Positions 16,200-26,298 of a stretch of 64,000 nt of DNA are shown here, in pieces; the first letter of the stretch is position 1, and each line of letters starts with the position of its first letter. The stretch is from Lepidodermella squamata (taxonomy: Eukaryota; Gastrotricha). The notes beneath the pieces are model-generated. The model was not told where the DNA came from. It saw nothing but the letters and a program-made list of their open reading frames with translations, and ran no database searches. The stretch covers positions 248,001-312,000 of the forward strand of contig JBLDXI010000013.1 of NCBI GenBank assembly GCA_047495785.1, in the 5' to 3' direction. The translations under genes and the position numbers were made by a program.

Positions 16200-16640
16200 A
16201 AGGTCATATTAACAGAATAAAATATTATAGGTAATAATAAAATCAACATCACCAACGTTTTCAGGGCTACTTTTTATCTTCTAGAATTGAAATTCCATAT
16301 TTGTTACGTAGCGCTGTCAGTTGAAAAAATATCGTAATCTAATTCAATTCAGACCCATTTTAAATTTGAATAGCCGGTTACGTATCACGTGTTCAATTAA
16401 CCGCCAAGCCGTCAATTATATTCGTTAGACAATAAAGACGTTAATTTCTGAATCATTTTTTACCCTGGAGCACTCATTAAAATGTGAAGTTAATGTGAAA
16501 TAATCCAAGCTTCCGCTGTCAAGCAAGTAATTTTCATTGCAAACTGCCATAATCGACATTGAAATTGTAACTTTAGTTAAACTCGCTTTTATTTCTCGAG
16601 TTATATGAATCGGAAGTTCGCAATACTTTGTGAAACATGG
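16200..16640 (-). repeat. Right inner, diverged arm of fold-back element
   Basis: Reverse-complement partner of about 15350-15830 with many substitutions. Between it and the outer right arm lie about 200 bases (16640-16841) with no counterpart on the left, where inner and outer arms nearly abut. Confidence 0.7.
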
Positions 16641-16841
16641 TAATTTACCACCTGCAACTGCAACTGATAAAACCCTCGCCATCTCCCTCTCCGTCTCTTA
16701 CGTGCCCCATCAATATGATGAGCATGGATACATCTTACTAGCACGCGCCTCTTGTTCCATAATATTATTAGAGAGTTATTTTGTGTATTTTGTTATTTGG
16801 AAAGAGGACAACAATAAAGATTTTTATGTTTTATGTTTACC

Positions 16842-17236
16842 ACGGAGAATCCGAAAAAAATTATCTCGAGGTCATGGGACGCACCCTACCTGCTCAGGTA
16901 AGCCACCATACCTGGTTTTTTCGATCCACACCTGTCCAGGTGATGCTGATGGTAAAATAAAAATCACCATCGCAATCAGCGTCATTTGTTATGTTTTATA
17001 ACAAATTCTCACGTTTGTTATGTGCTGCTGTCAGATATAACAAATGGGGTCCCAAATCGATGCACCCATTTTACATGGTAAAAGCTGAACTTAGCAGCAA
17101 AAGTTGGCAGCACGCCAACGGAAGGTGATGCAAATGTAATTTTTGTTTCTATCAACTAGTATTGGTCTATAACAATCCATAACAAATGATGAGACTTCTC
17201 GGATAAGTGGAAGTTGGTGCTGATGAAAACACGCTG
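16842..17236 (-). repeat. Right outer arm of fold-back element
   Basis: 395 bp, the near-identical reverse complement of 14941-15335. It starts ACGGAGAAT and ends ACGCTG. Confidence 0.92.
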
Positions 17237-18064
17237 CCAAGTTCAAAGCGGTCTAAATCGCAGTTTTTAACTTGTCATGTTTGAACCTTGGCAATGCCTT
17301 GAATGATAGAATTCGAAAGGCCGAAACGTTTCATATGCAGTTAATCTTTGAAGAATAAATGGATGCCGCCATTGGAATTTTCATTGTTGAGCTGCCATCT
17401 TTTGCGTAAAATCTTTGAAATGAAGAAGATTCAAAGTTTCATCAAACCCTAACTAATCCATTGTCTTTTTTGCAGCTGAGCTTTCCAACTTTTTCTAAAA
17501 ACAGATGAATGGCTCTTAAATAAACAAATAAATAAATAGATAGGTAATAGAAGAAATCTGATGATATATTTCCTTTGGCTGCAAATAACTGGCTCATCTC
17601 TCAGACAGTGTTTACAAATTCAACACCTGCCACTGTCAACAAGATCGGGCACCATTAGCTGATTTTGCGGTTTTTGTTGAACTAAAATATGACATGGGCG
17701 AGCGACAAAAGCTTGCAGTAGACGGCATGCTGTTACTCCTAATCCCAAATTAAAAGGAATGTAAGAGGAATGTAGAGTCCAAACATCGGCCAAAAGACAT
17801 TTTGATCAATTGTCCGCATTCTGTTTTCCACTGGGCGTTGACTTGCTAATTGGTCAAGGGTGAACGCTGCTCAAGCTTTAATGGCTTCAACACCTATTTC
17901 TTGACCGACGCATACCAAGTATGTAATGACATCAACTAAGTACGTTTATTTGAGATAAAGTAAAAGATTATTTACACGCGGATCATAGCGATCGGAAAAA
18001 CCGGTTTGATAGAAAGTTAGACTGGTAGAAAGAAAGTTGCAATATGCTTGTCTCTAGAGTTCGT
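17237..18064. other. Intergenic stretch downstream of RPA1
   Basis: Between the fold-back element and the stop codon of RPA1 (minus strand). No exon or RNA gene recognised. A short run of AAATA repeats sits near 17518-17538. Confidence 0.45.
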
Positions 18065-20279
18065 TTACAATCCAGCAGCAGTTTGTTCGATGCGTGCAAT
18101 CAAGTAGCGGTGATACTCGACTGGGTCGACGCGGGAGACAGAGACGCAAGAAGACTTGCGCCTGGTCTCGTCGTTGTACGTCTCCATGCGAACGCGAAGC
18201 TTGAAGGTCCAGCGCGAAAAGCTTGCCCCTTGGATGAGCTCGTCAAAGGCACTTTCACAGCCTGCCGTTTCCTTCAGCTGACCGATTTCGTTTGCAGTTT
18301 TATTCAGAATGACCTCAGCTTGATCGCGGAAAACTGTAACCCAAGCGCCATCTGTCGCGTCCATGAGGTGTACCTTAAGTCATAAATCATCAGTATAAAA
18401 CAGGTCAAGCAATCAGGTTACTTAATACATTTAACATGAGCTGATACTTGAAGTCAGAAAATTCGCGCTGGCACTTCTCACAACGGAAAAGACCTGATCC
18501 AGGTTGTTCGACGACTTTCTTGTTGCATCCGTCTTGTGGGCAGGCGCGGTAGATACAGTTTTCTTTTTTGATGTTCGCGACTGTGCCAACAACTGTAATG
18601 AAATCAGGACGGTCGCCAGAGCCCAAGTTGTAATGGCGAACGTCGTTGAGTAAACGCCAACTTGACTGCATGCCGCCAGAGCCCATGCCGGCACCGCCAT
18701 CAGATCCTTTGACTGCAGCGAACTCAGCCGTGGCGCCTTCACGGTCAAACCAACCTCGAAGCATGTGAGCTTCGGAAATGTCAGGATTTATCACGATCTG
18801 GCAGTTAGCGCCCGTCGAAAGCTGGCGACTGCCGGAGAACTCACCAATACGCGTATTCTTGGCGGCGACGATTGGAAAGCTGCCTTCGCCGAATTCGAAG
18901 TTTTCAGCTTCCGTGCCCCACAAAGTCAGGGCAATTTGAGCTCCAGAGGTGTCGACCAGGAAAATATCGCGTTTTGTCATCGTTCGGCCCTACGTAAAAG
19001 TATAGGTGGAGGGTAAACCGAAGAAGAAATGCTAACCTGCTTCGAAGTTATCTGCTTGACCTGACCAATCTCACGGGCAACACCAATAATATCCACAGTT
19101 TCGCCGACAGCTTTTTGCTCGATGTCAGAAATCTTGAGGAAGTCGAATGAAACCGAAGGGAGCGCACCGTCATCATCGCAAGGTACAATTTCGGTATCTT
19201 GAGTCAGCTGCATTTCGTAGTCATGAGCAATGTTACCAGAGTACTGGCGGTTGGCTACCTGTTAATACGTCAATGTTACGAAAATCCACGATACGAGATC
19301 AGATAAATAACCTTCAGAGTTCCTCGACTGATGTAGAAAACTTTGTTGACCTCAATGACGTTGAAGAATCTATCAGCTTCCTGCGTGAATGCCGTGGCTC
19401 TGATTTCGCCTGATTCATCCATGAGGTTGAAGCTGAACAAACGGCCTTCGCCTTTCGTGTTCGACCACGTCCTAAAAATGAATGAAGATCATGATGCCAT
19501 GATTTCCAAGTGGCGTACTTGATTGGGGTTTTCAATGTCACGCGAGCGCGAATCGTCCACCTATTTTGATATGGGCTCAAGCCGGCGATAGGAACAATTT
19601 TGCGGCTTTGAATGGGACCCATTCCAGAATTGTTCGGTGTTCCGGCGGCAGGTGGCACCGGACCGCGGGGAGTCGATGAGGATTGTGCGCCATACTTCGG
19701 CATGGTAGTTGCAGGCGGCTTGGGAATGTTCGGACTAGGAGCATGCGCTGCATTGTGGCCTAAGCAAAGTCCAACTTATAAATAATGATTGTAAGTAATC
19801 TTACTAGCTGATGCGGCTGGTAGAACGGGTTTGGGGTTCGGAAGTGAAACTGAGGGAGCCGCAGTAGCCTTTTGAGCTCCGGCATCAGCGCGTTGACCAA
19901 GTGACTGAGGATTACCCAAAATTTGATTACCAACTTCATCCGCAGTGTTGACAACGCGAACTTGAAGTAGAACAATCACAGGCCGATCAACGTTTTCAGG
20001 AGCAGAAAGCTGGTATTTATCAACTCGGATGATAGAGAACGCTGCTAGTTGACCGCCCTCGACCAGGTTGTTGAAATGAGTCGCCAACATAACGGATGAA
20101 TAAGAATTCAGGGTGTCAGATATCACTACTCGATATCGATCTGTGGGACGTCCACTGGCTGCACCCGATGACTGCTGCGTAACTTTCTTTATGCTGAGAA
20201 CTTGAAGAGAAAAGTTCTGAAGAGTTTCGCCGCTCAAAAGCTTCTGAATGCAACCGACGGAGACGCCAAAGTTGGCCAT
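18065..20279 (-). CDS. RPA1: Replication protein A 70 kDa subunit
   Basis: Largest subunit of the heterotrimer that coats single-stranded DNA in replication, repair and recombination in the nucleus. Exons (minus): 20279-19805, 19759-19519, 19471-19312, 19258-19037, 18989-18429, 18373-18065; 655 residues, a little longer than the usual 600-620. An N-terminal RPA70N domain (about 1-115) is followed by a Pro/Ser linker. Next come DNA-binding OB folds A (about 225-345, with [25 protein letters not shown]), B (about 350-470, [28 protein letters not shown]) and C (about 480-650). OB-C contains the zinc ribbon [11 protein letters not shown]...FRCEKC with all four cysteine positions. The C-terminal helix region ends [16 protein letters not shown]. 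Frame is kept at all five junctions. The identification is certain. Confidence 0.97.
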
Positions 20280-22607
20280 TTCGGATGATGTTGATCAATT
20301 AAAGATAACAGTCACTAAAGCGCAGAATTTTTTTAACAATCAAGTAATAATATTTGCCTTTATCTCCGGTCAAAAACGGCTACCGAGAATTCCTTGGTAG
20401 CCGATTTTAAAAGTTTGTGAATGAGAAACTTGCAAACAGCCAACAGTATAATCAAACTGCTGCGAATGAAAAAATAAAAATGGGCAATTTCCATATAGAT
20501 GCGATATGGGCGATATATAGGAACGATATTTCAATGAAGGTGCAATGTTCTCTCCATTTTCCATTCCAATCGCATCGTGATATCATTTGTAAAAAATCCG
20601 TAGGCCTGTGTTAGCAATAAGTCCTGAATACAACCCTTAAAATTGTGCAAAAGAAGATTGGATTTGATGGAGGTAGGTAGCAGGTTCCACAATTTGGCAG
20701 ATTAAACTGCAAAGCTAAGGCCCCTAAGAAAAGATGAAAGTTGAGAAACAGTTACATACTATATAACCTTATCTCCGATCCCAGATCCCTGGTGCTCAAA
20801 GTCTGTTTCTTTAGGCCTCAGGCCTCAAGCATTAATACGAACAGAGCTTCCATATCCCTCAGGATCAGGAATTACGATTTCTCCTCGCCCTGACGGACTC
20901 AAGATTTCGCCATAAGGCGGAGCTTGTGAGAAAATCGCGAGCTTACGCTCAAGGAAAGTTTGGTCTGAGCTACTTAATGATGTCCCCTGGTACTACAGTT
21001 ATTGCTGACTGTTTCTCCAGGGCCCAGGCATTAGTGCCCAGGTGGCTTTTCCACTCACTCAGCGAAGCTGAACGACGACAAACGCCGTCGTAGCAAGAAA
21101 GTCTATGCCGTCTTCTTGGAATCATTCCTGGAATGCATTAGCATTTTGGTTTTAAAAATCGATCAAATAAAAATTCAAAAATCTGAGCTTTTGGCGCGAA
21201 AAACGAGAAAATCGACTTAAAGTACTGCTTAAATTATTTCAGAAACAAACCGTATGATAAAAAAATATTTAAAAATCAGTAGTGTCGAGGTTGCGCGCTA
21301 AAATATTTGTTTTTTCCTGCTTATATTTTTGAAGATCCTGCCTGCAATGATGAATGTTTTTCAGTTTTTGACGAAGACGCATCCCACTACACTTAAGGAA
21401 GGGGTCCTCCAATAAGCCACTCGTCATGGCGCTGATTATCTTGTTGCGTTTGTCAAGGAGCAATTGGACCAATGGATCGAATTAGAGCCATAGATTATTC
21501 AGCTGTTTTTCTGCGTAGTTATTTTTTACGCGAGATGCTATATCGATAGCAGCCGTGAAAAGCATCGCTTGTGATGAACGAAATGCTATAACATTTCAAC
21601 CTTCTGCCAAAGAATACCTCCAGAAATTGTGATTTGGTTATCGATGTGATTGATCCATCGATCGAAGAATACCGTTGACCGGAGGTGTACAAGTTGAGGA
21701 TTGAGGATTCTCGCATGGAGCCAGCTACACATTTTAGTCAGCTCAAATACAATACTTACTTATAATGTAATAATGATGAATAGAGAGTTGGTAGCCAACC
21801 CTACCTAGCCGAGGCCTGACCACACTGCCAAAAGTGCTTGCTAAGGAAATAAGGGAAGCACACCAGCTGATGCATAGGTAGTTGGTAGTTGACTCTCACA
21901 TCTCACCTTTTCCTAAAACATCACTATACCTCTCATGTGAGATATGTATTTTTGGTCCTAGTGTCATTCAGTTGCGAAAAGTGTGATTTCCGTAACTCAC
22001 CAGGAAAAATTTAACATCCGGGGTCCCGGGTCCTCAAAGACCTTCAACTGTAGCTGCTTCCGAATACATAAAAACTCTTAGCGTTTGCTATTCTTGGAAT
22101 CTTTAGCTATAGGTGTTAAGGTGTACAACATAAAACATCTGATAGCGTGATAGCATATCAGATGGGGTGATTCCGCTCATCGGAGGGAATGCGACTTACC
22201 GGTCGACTTTGTCTCTCTTCTAACTTCTAACTAAAATCACGACATCTGAAGATAACGCGGAAAAACCGGATTCATGATTAAATAGTGTTATCAGTGCGTG
22301 TGCATGATCATTGCATTTTGTCATTCGGGACGGGACTTCTGTGCGCAGTGTAAGTATTTTATATAAACGCCTAATTATTAAATTGGTATTACATTTGGAT
22401 AATTTAATTGATCCCTCCGTTCTCTATGAATTTTGCACTGAAACCCAAATTTAGGTTGCAATATAGCCTTCTCTACTGGAATTTTTTTTTCTGGAATTAT
22501 GACGAATGATGATTATGAAGCTTATCTCCTACGAAAGCGTAACTGTGAAACTGATTTTAGAACTTTCTGGAATTAGGCTAATTTTATTATCGTTCTTTTT
22601 TAATCGC
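20280..22607. other. Intergenic stretch between divergent RPA1 and SNX9-like genes, with an old repeat
   Basis: Holds the promoters of RPA1 (minus) and the sorting nexin (plus). About 20838-20985 resembles segments near 61641-61692 and 61898-61960 (see repeat entry). A short frame near 21070-21130 reads KKVYAVFLE, which resembles motif A of LINE reverse transcriptases, but it is too short and broken to call. Confidence 0.45.
20838..20985. repeat. Degenerate dispersed repeat, copy 1
   Basis: The segment GACGGACTCAAGATTTCGCC ATAAGGCGG has a partner near 61920-61955, and AAAATCGCGAGC...GGAAAGTTTGG has a partner near 61647-61682. The two blocks occur in opposite order in the two places. Probably relics of one transposon family. 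Confidence 0.5.
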
Positions 22608-25590
22608 ATGGCTCAGGTAATATTTTTAATTTCAACCACCATCAATTTCATGTTTTCTATTACGTGTTCCTGCAGTTTAAGGGAAAATACGATTTCGAAT
22701 CACAGGGTCCGGATGAACTTGCCTTTGTTGCTGGTGAAATATTGACAATCGTAGATACCGTATGTCATCATTTCATAATTTCGTTATTTTCACGGAAGTT
22801 CCTACAATTTTACAGAGCACGCCTGGGGGTTGGTGGAAAGCTCAAAATTCTGCTGGCCAGCAAGGTTACGTCCCTTCGGATTTTGTCGAGGCAAGTCGAC
22901 TCATTCTAGCTATAGTTCGTTTTTATTTGGAAATTGACTATAGCCTCTTGAAAGTGACAATGAGAGTATTCCCGAGCCAGCTTACGCCCCACCGCCCTTA
23001 CCTGCCGACGATCCGTATGTGCAGCATGACTCCTATAATAATCAAAGCTACGCTACTCCAGTGACCGTTCCGCAAACTTCAGGCTGGTATCCAGTAAGCA
23101 ACCGTCAGTAATAATTAGCATTTTATCTATTCTTATTGCTGAAAGAATTCAACCTATGGGAACGAAGATCCAAGTGACAATTGGAACAGCTATTCGTCTG
23201 AAACCGCAAAGGTTCAGGCAAGTAATACTGCTGTAGCCCCTCAAACTAGTGGCTGGGATTCCGGTTTGTTGTCATAACAATTTATTCCTCACAACCAGCC
23301 ATTTTGAATACAGATGAATTTGACGACGACGAAGACAACGAATCGTTGGCATCGACTTCTGTGGCGCGATCGGTGTCGCAAGGAAACGTCGGAAACGCAC
23401 GTGTAATTTCACCCACACCGTCATCGGCTGCTAGTACGCAGGCAAACTCGAGTGCCTCAAGTGCTAACCTGACTTCAACTTCTGGCCCTCCCTCGAGGCC
23501 TGTTCCCACGAAATCATCCGCCCCAAGCAGCGGTGTATTCATGAAGTGAGTTGGGTGTAAATTATTTTATTTTATAATGATGGTTGATTTGGACAATTCA
23601 TCACTCGTTTAAAGGTCACTGAGGTATGTTAGTCGTGCCGTTGGTTTTAAAACGTAGTGACTGACTATTTCGACACTTGCCTGTCGTTTGAGTCCATGGA
23701 TGCATTGTAATTATTTCAAGCTAACATAGCAATTAGTTTTTAAAATTCCATCTGTGAATATCGCAACTCTACATAATCAAGATTTATACTTATACTTCTC
23801 TATACAGATTGTCCGACTATACAAAATCGGGAGTCGGTGCGTACATTCTGGGACATACCAAAGGAGCCCGGCCGCCGCCTACGGAATGTGTGCAAATCAT
23901 TGTACGTTGAATGCGTGTTCGCTACTATTGAATTATTTTTGTTGTTGAAATAGGTTGTTGAAGGTGTTGTTCAGTGGCGTCCAAAAGGTCAGGAATTGGG
24001 CTACGACATATTGCCGGGACACAAAGTTGGCGGAAAGCTCGCTGGTCTAAAAAAATTCGTCGAATACACCATCGCTAAACGAGTATGACCATTATATGCG
24101 CATCGAATTTTAAAGTACAAATTACTGGGAATATTGTTTCAGAATAGCAACTCGGAAGTGCAGCGAAGGTACAAGCAGTTCGATTGGCTACACGAGCAGC
24201 TGAGAAACAAATTTTCTGTCATCGCAATCCCTCCACTTCCTCACAAACAGATCACAGGCCGATATGAGGAGGATTTTATAGAAGTTCGGAAACGCGGCTT
24301 GCAAGCCTGGCTAAGCCGAGTCGCGAGACATCCAATCGTTTGCCATTCTACTGTTTTCCAACACTTCGTCAGTTGCACCGACCTAAAGGCCAATTGGAAA
24401 CAGGGTAAACGTCAGGCTGAAAAGGACGAATGGCGAGGTGGTCGTTGGTTGTTGGCAATCGAACCGCCACCTGCTTCCCAAATTTCTGGCATTAATGAGT
24501 AAGTCTTGTATTGTTTCTTGTTCAATTCGACTGTATACCAAAAAAACGCTCTTACGACGTCCTGCTGTTATTCATTTTATCTTGTATCAGTCAAACTTTG
24601 TTGCTGCTTTCGTACCCCAACTTGAATTCATGTTAATTTCGATTCCTCTATTACAGCCGTGAACAAGTTTTGCAGTTCGAAGCATATTCAGAGGCCTTAT
24701 CAGGTGCCGTGCGATCGATGATCGACACCCAGCAATTGTACTCGAAAAAGCAATCATGTGGTGAGTTTTGGCTATTTGCTTCGCTAATAATAGTCTTAAA
24801 TGTTTTACAACTTATGAATGCCAGGAGCTGATGGTATAGTATCTTCACCTTATAATAGCTTGCTACGAAACTAGATTAAGCGCGCGACTTAAACGCTAGA
24901 TTTCGATACATATTCTTGCTGATTCTTTCCCCATGAATATTAAAACTTCATCAGAAATTTCCTAAGCTTGCCATGTCCGCATTCCGACCTGATTCTAAAG
25001 TATGATGCATTTTTCTGACAGTTTACAAGCGGGACTATCAAAAGATTGGCACGTCATTTGCTGACTTCGCGAATGCATTTCAAAGAAGCACATCGCCAGG
25101 TCTTCTATCGCTTTCACGATCAACATCACAGGCTGCTGGTGTCTTCGAGGACATTGCCAAGCTTTTTGGTGACCAGCCTGATTTGGATGCGCTTCCATTT
25201 ATCGACGCTCTTGTGGAATACAAGGGAATGCTCACCGATGGGTTGCCTGAAATGTTAGGACTCGCGCGAGGAGCCGCGTCATCTGTCGCCGATGTTGAGA
25301 AGCAAGGAAACGAGCAAAAAGTGTCACTAGAGGAGGTCGAAGCTTGCAGAAGTAGACAGCGGCTGCTTAACTTGGCTCTCCTCGCGGAGCAGACTCACCT
25401 CTCCCGACAGCAGGAGGCCGATTTCGAACAAATGTTTTGCCAATTCATCAGAGCTCAAATAATGTTTTATACCAATGTATGTATTATTATTTTTGTTTTA
25501 CTCACTTATCAAAAAATGATTTATTTTACATTTCAGGTAACTCGCAAATTGGAGGAAGCTCTACGTTTGTTCCCCAACTCGCACTCGTGA
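22608..25590 (+). CDS. SNX9: Sorting nexin of the SNX9/18/33 family (SH3-PX-BAR)
   Basis: By family, a membrane-bending adaptor that recruits dynamin and actin regulators to endocytic sites. Exons: 22608-22616, 22676-22759, 22816-22890, 22944-23093, 23146-23263, 23299-23545, 23808-23901, 23954-24082, 24143-24498, 24657-24760, 25022-25476, 25537-25590; 624 residues. SH3 at about 1-58 (YDFESQGPDELAFVAGE, GGWWKAQN, GYVPSDFVE). A low-complexity acidic and Ser/Pro linker runs to about 225. The PX domain lies at about 255-375 (RRYKQFDWLHEQL, PPLPHKQ) and the BAR domain from about 400 to the end, length as in SNX9. The first exon codes only three residues (MAQ). The third intron (22891-22943) has a GC donor. 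The Caenorhabditis relative is lst-4. Confidence 0.94.
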
Positions 25591-26298
25591 GAATCGCGTG
25601 ATTAAATGGTGCTGCTAATGTATATATAACCGTCAGAGAAACTATTTTACGAGTTTTTCATTTACCAAATACTTACTGTATTACGTTATTGCTTGCATTT
25701 GCATTATGGTTGTAATTACCGCTCGACGGTTCAACACGGCTATGCTGATGCGTGAAATTTTGTGCTGACTGTGGCCAGATTTATTTTTGTTGGTTTCTCT
25801 TAGCGTCCTTTTAATGCATGATTCCAAGTGACAAACTACTTACTCTTTCTGTGATGACGAGAATCGACTTGGCATAATTGAGAACCCAAAAAACGCCTTT
25901 TCGGTTACTGCTGTTAAGCAGATTTTTGTTGCAGCGTTCTTGATGCTTTATGAGTTTTACTGCGCATAAGTTCTACTCTGTTATGCACAAGTATTAAAAG
26001 ACCAACAGCATTTCCTATGTGCGAGCCAACATCTTACCTAATATGTTGAAAAAAACAAGAGTTTGCCGACTGTCACTTACCAATTCTGTGAGGTGCTTTC
26101 CGACTGCTTGCGCTTCTATGTTTTCCACTTGATTTAAAACCGTAGCCAAAATTATACATACCAATGTTCAGCTGAAATTTTTATTTTAATTCATAAATGA
26201 TTAGCGTGTATAATGAAACTGTGTAATCGAATTATCACGTAAGCTTGAAAACGAATTATGAATAATAAATTATGAAACGAGATGAACAATGCATAGTC
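25591..26298. other. Convergent 3' intergenic region
   Basis: Lies between the stop codons of SNX9-like (plus) and ARMC2 (minus). No gene recognised; presumably 3' UTRs, with AT-rich sequence and AATAAA-like words near 26262. Confidence 0.5.

Larger units (their letters stand above)
14941..17236. mobile_element. Large fold-back (inverted-repeat) element, probably non-autonomous DNA transposon
   Basis: The two ends are reverse complements over 395 bp each (14941-15335 and 16842-17236), with about four mismatches noticed. Both ends begin CAGCG when read inward. Inside, a second, more diverged pair of inverted arms (about 15350-15830 and 16200-16640) continues the same palindrome, leaving a loop of about 370 bp. 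No transposase or other long ORF is present. I see no clear target-site duplication: flanks read GAACCTAG on the left and GAACTTGG on the reverse complement of the right, so the inverted similarity may continue weakly outward. This fits a fold-back or giant MITE-like element of unknown superfamily. If transcribed it would form a long double-stranded RNA hairpin. Confidence 0.85.

Noticed and set aside
16630-17001. Plus-strand 123-codon frame, and matching 15176-15426 minus frames
   Set aside because: Lie across the fold-back arms; the same peptides appear from both arms because the DNA is an inverted repeat, with no protein motif.
21070-21130. KKVYAVFLE peptide resembling LINE RT motif A
   Set aside because: Only about 20 codons, without the catalytic Asp or any further RT motif; kept only as a hint in the intergenic entry.
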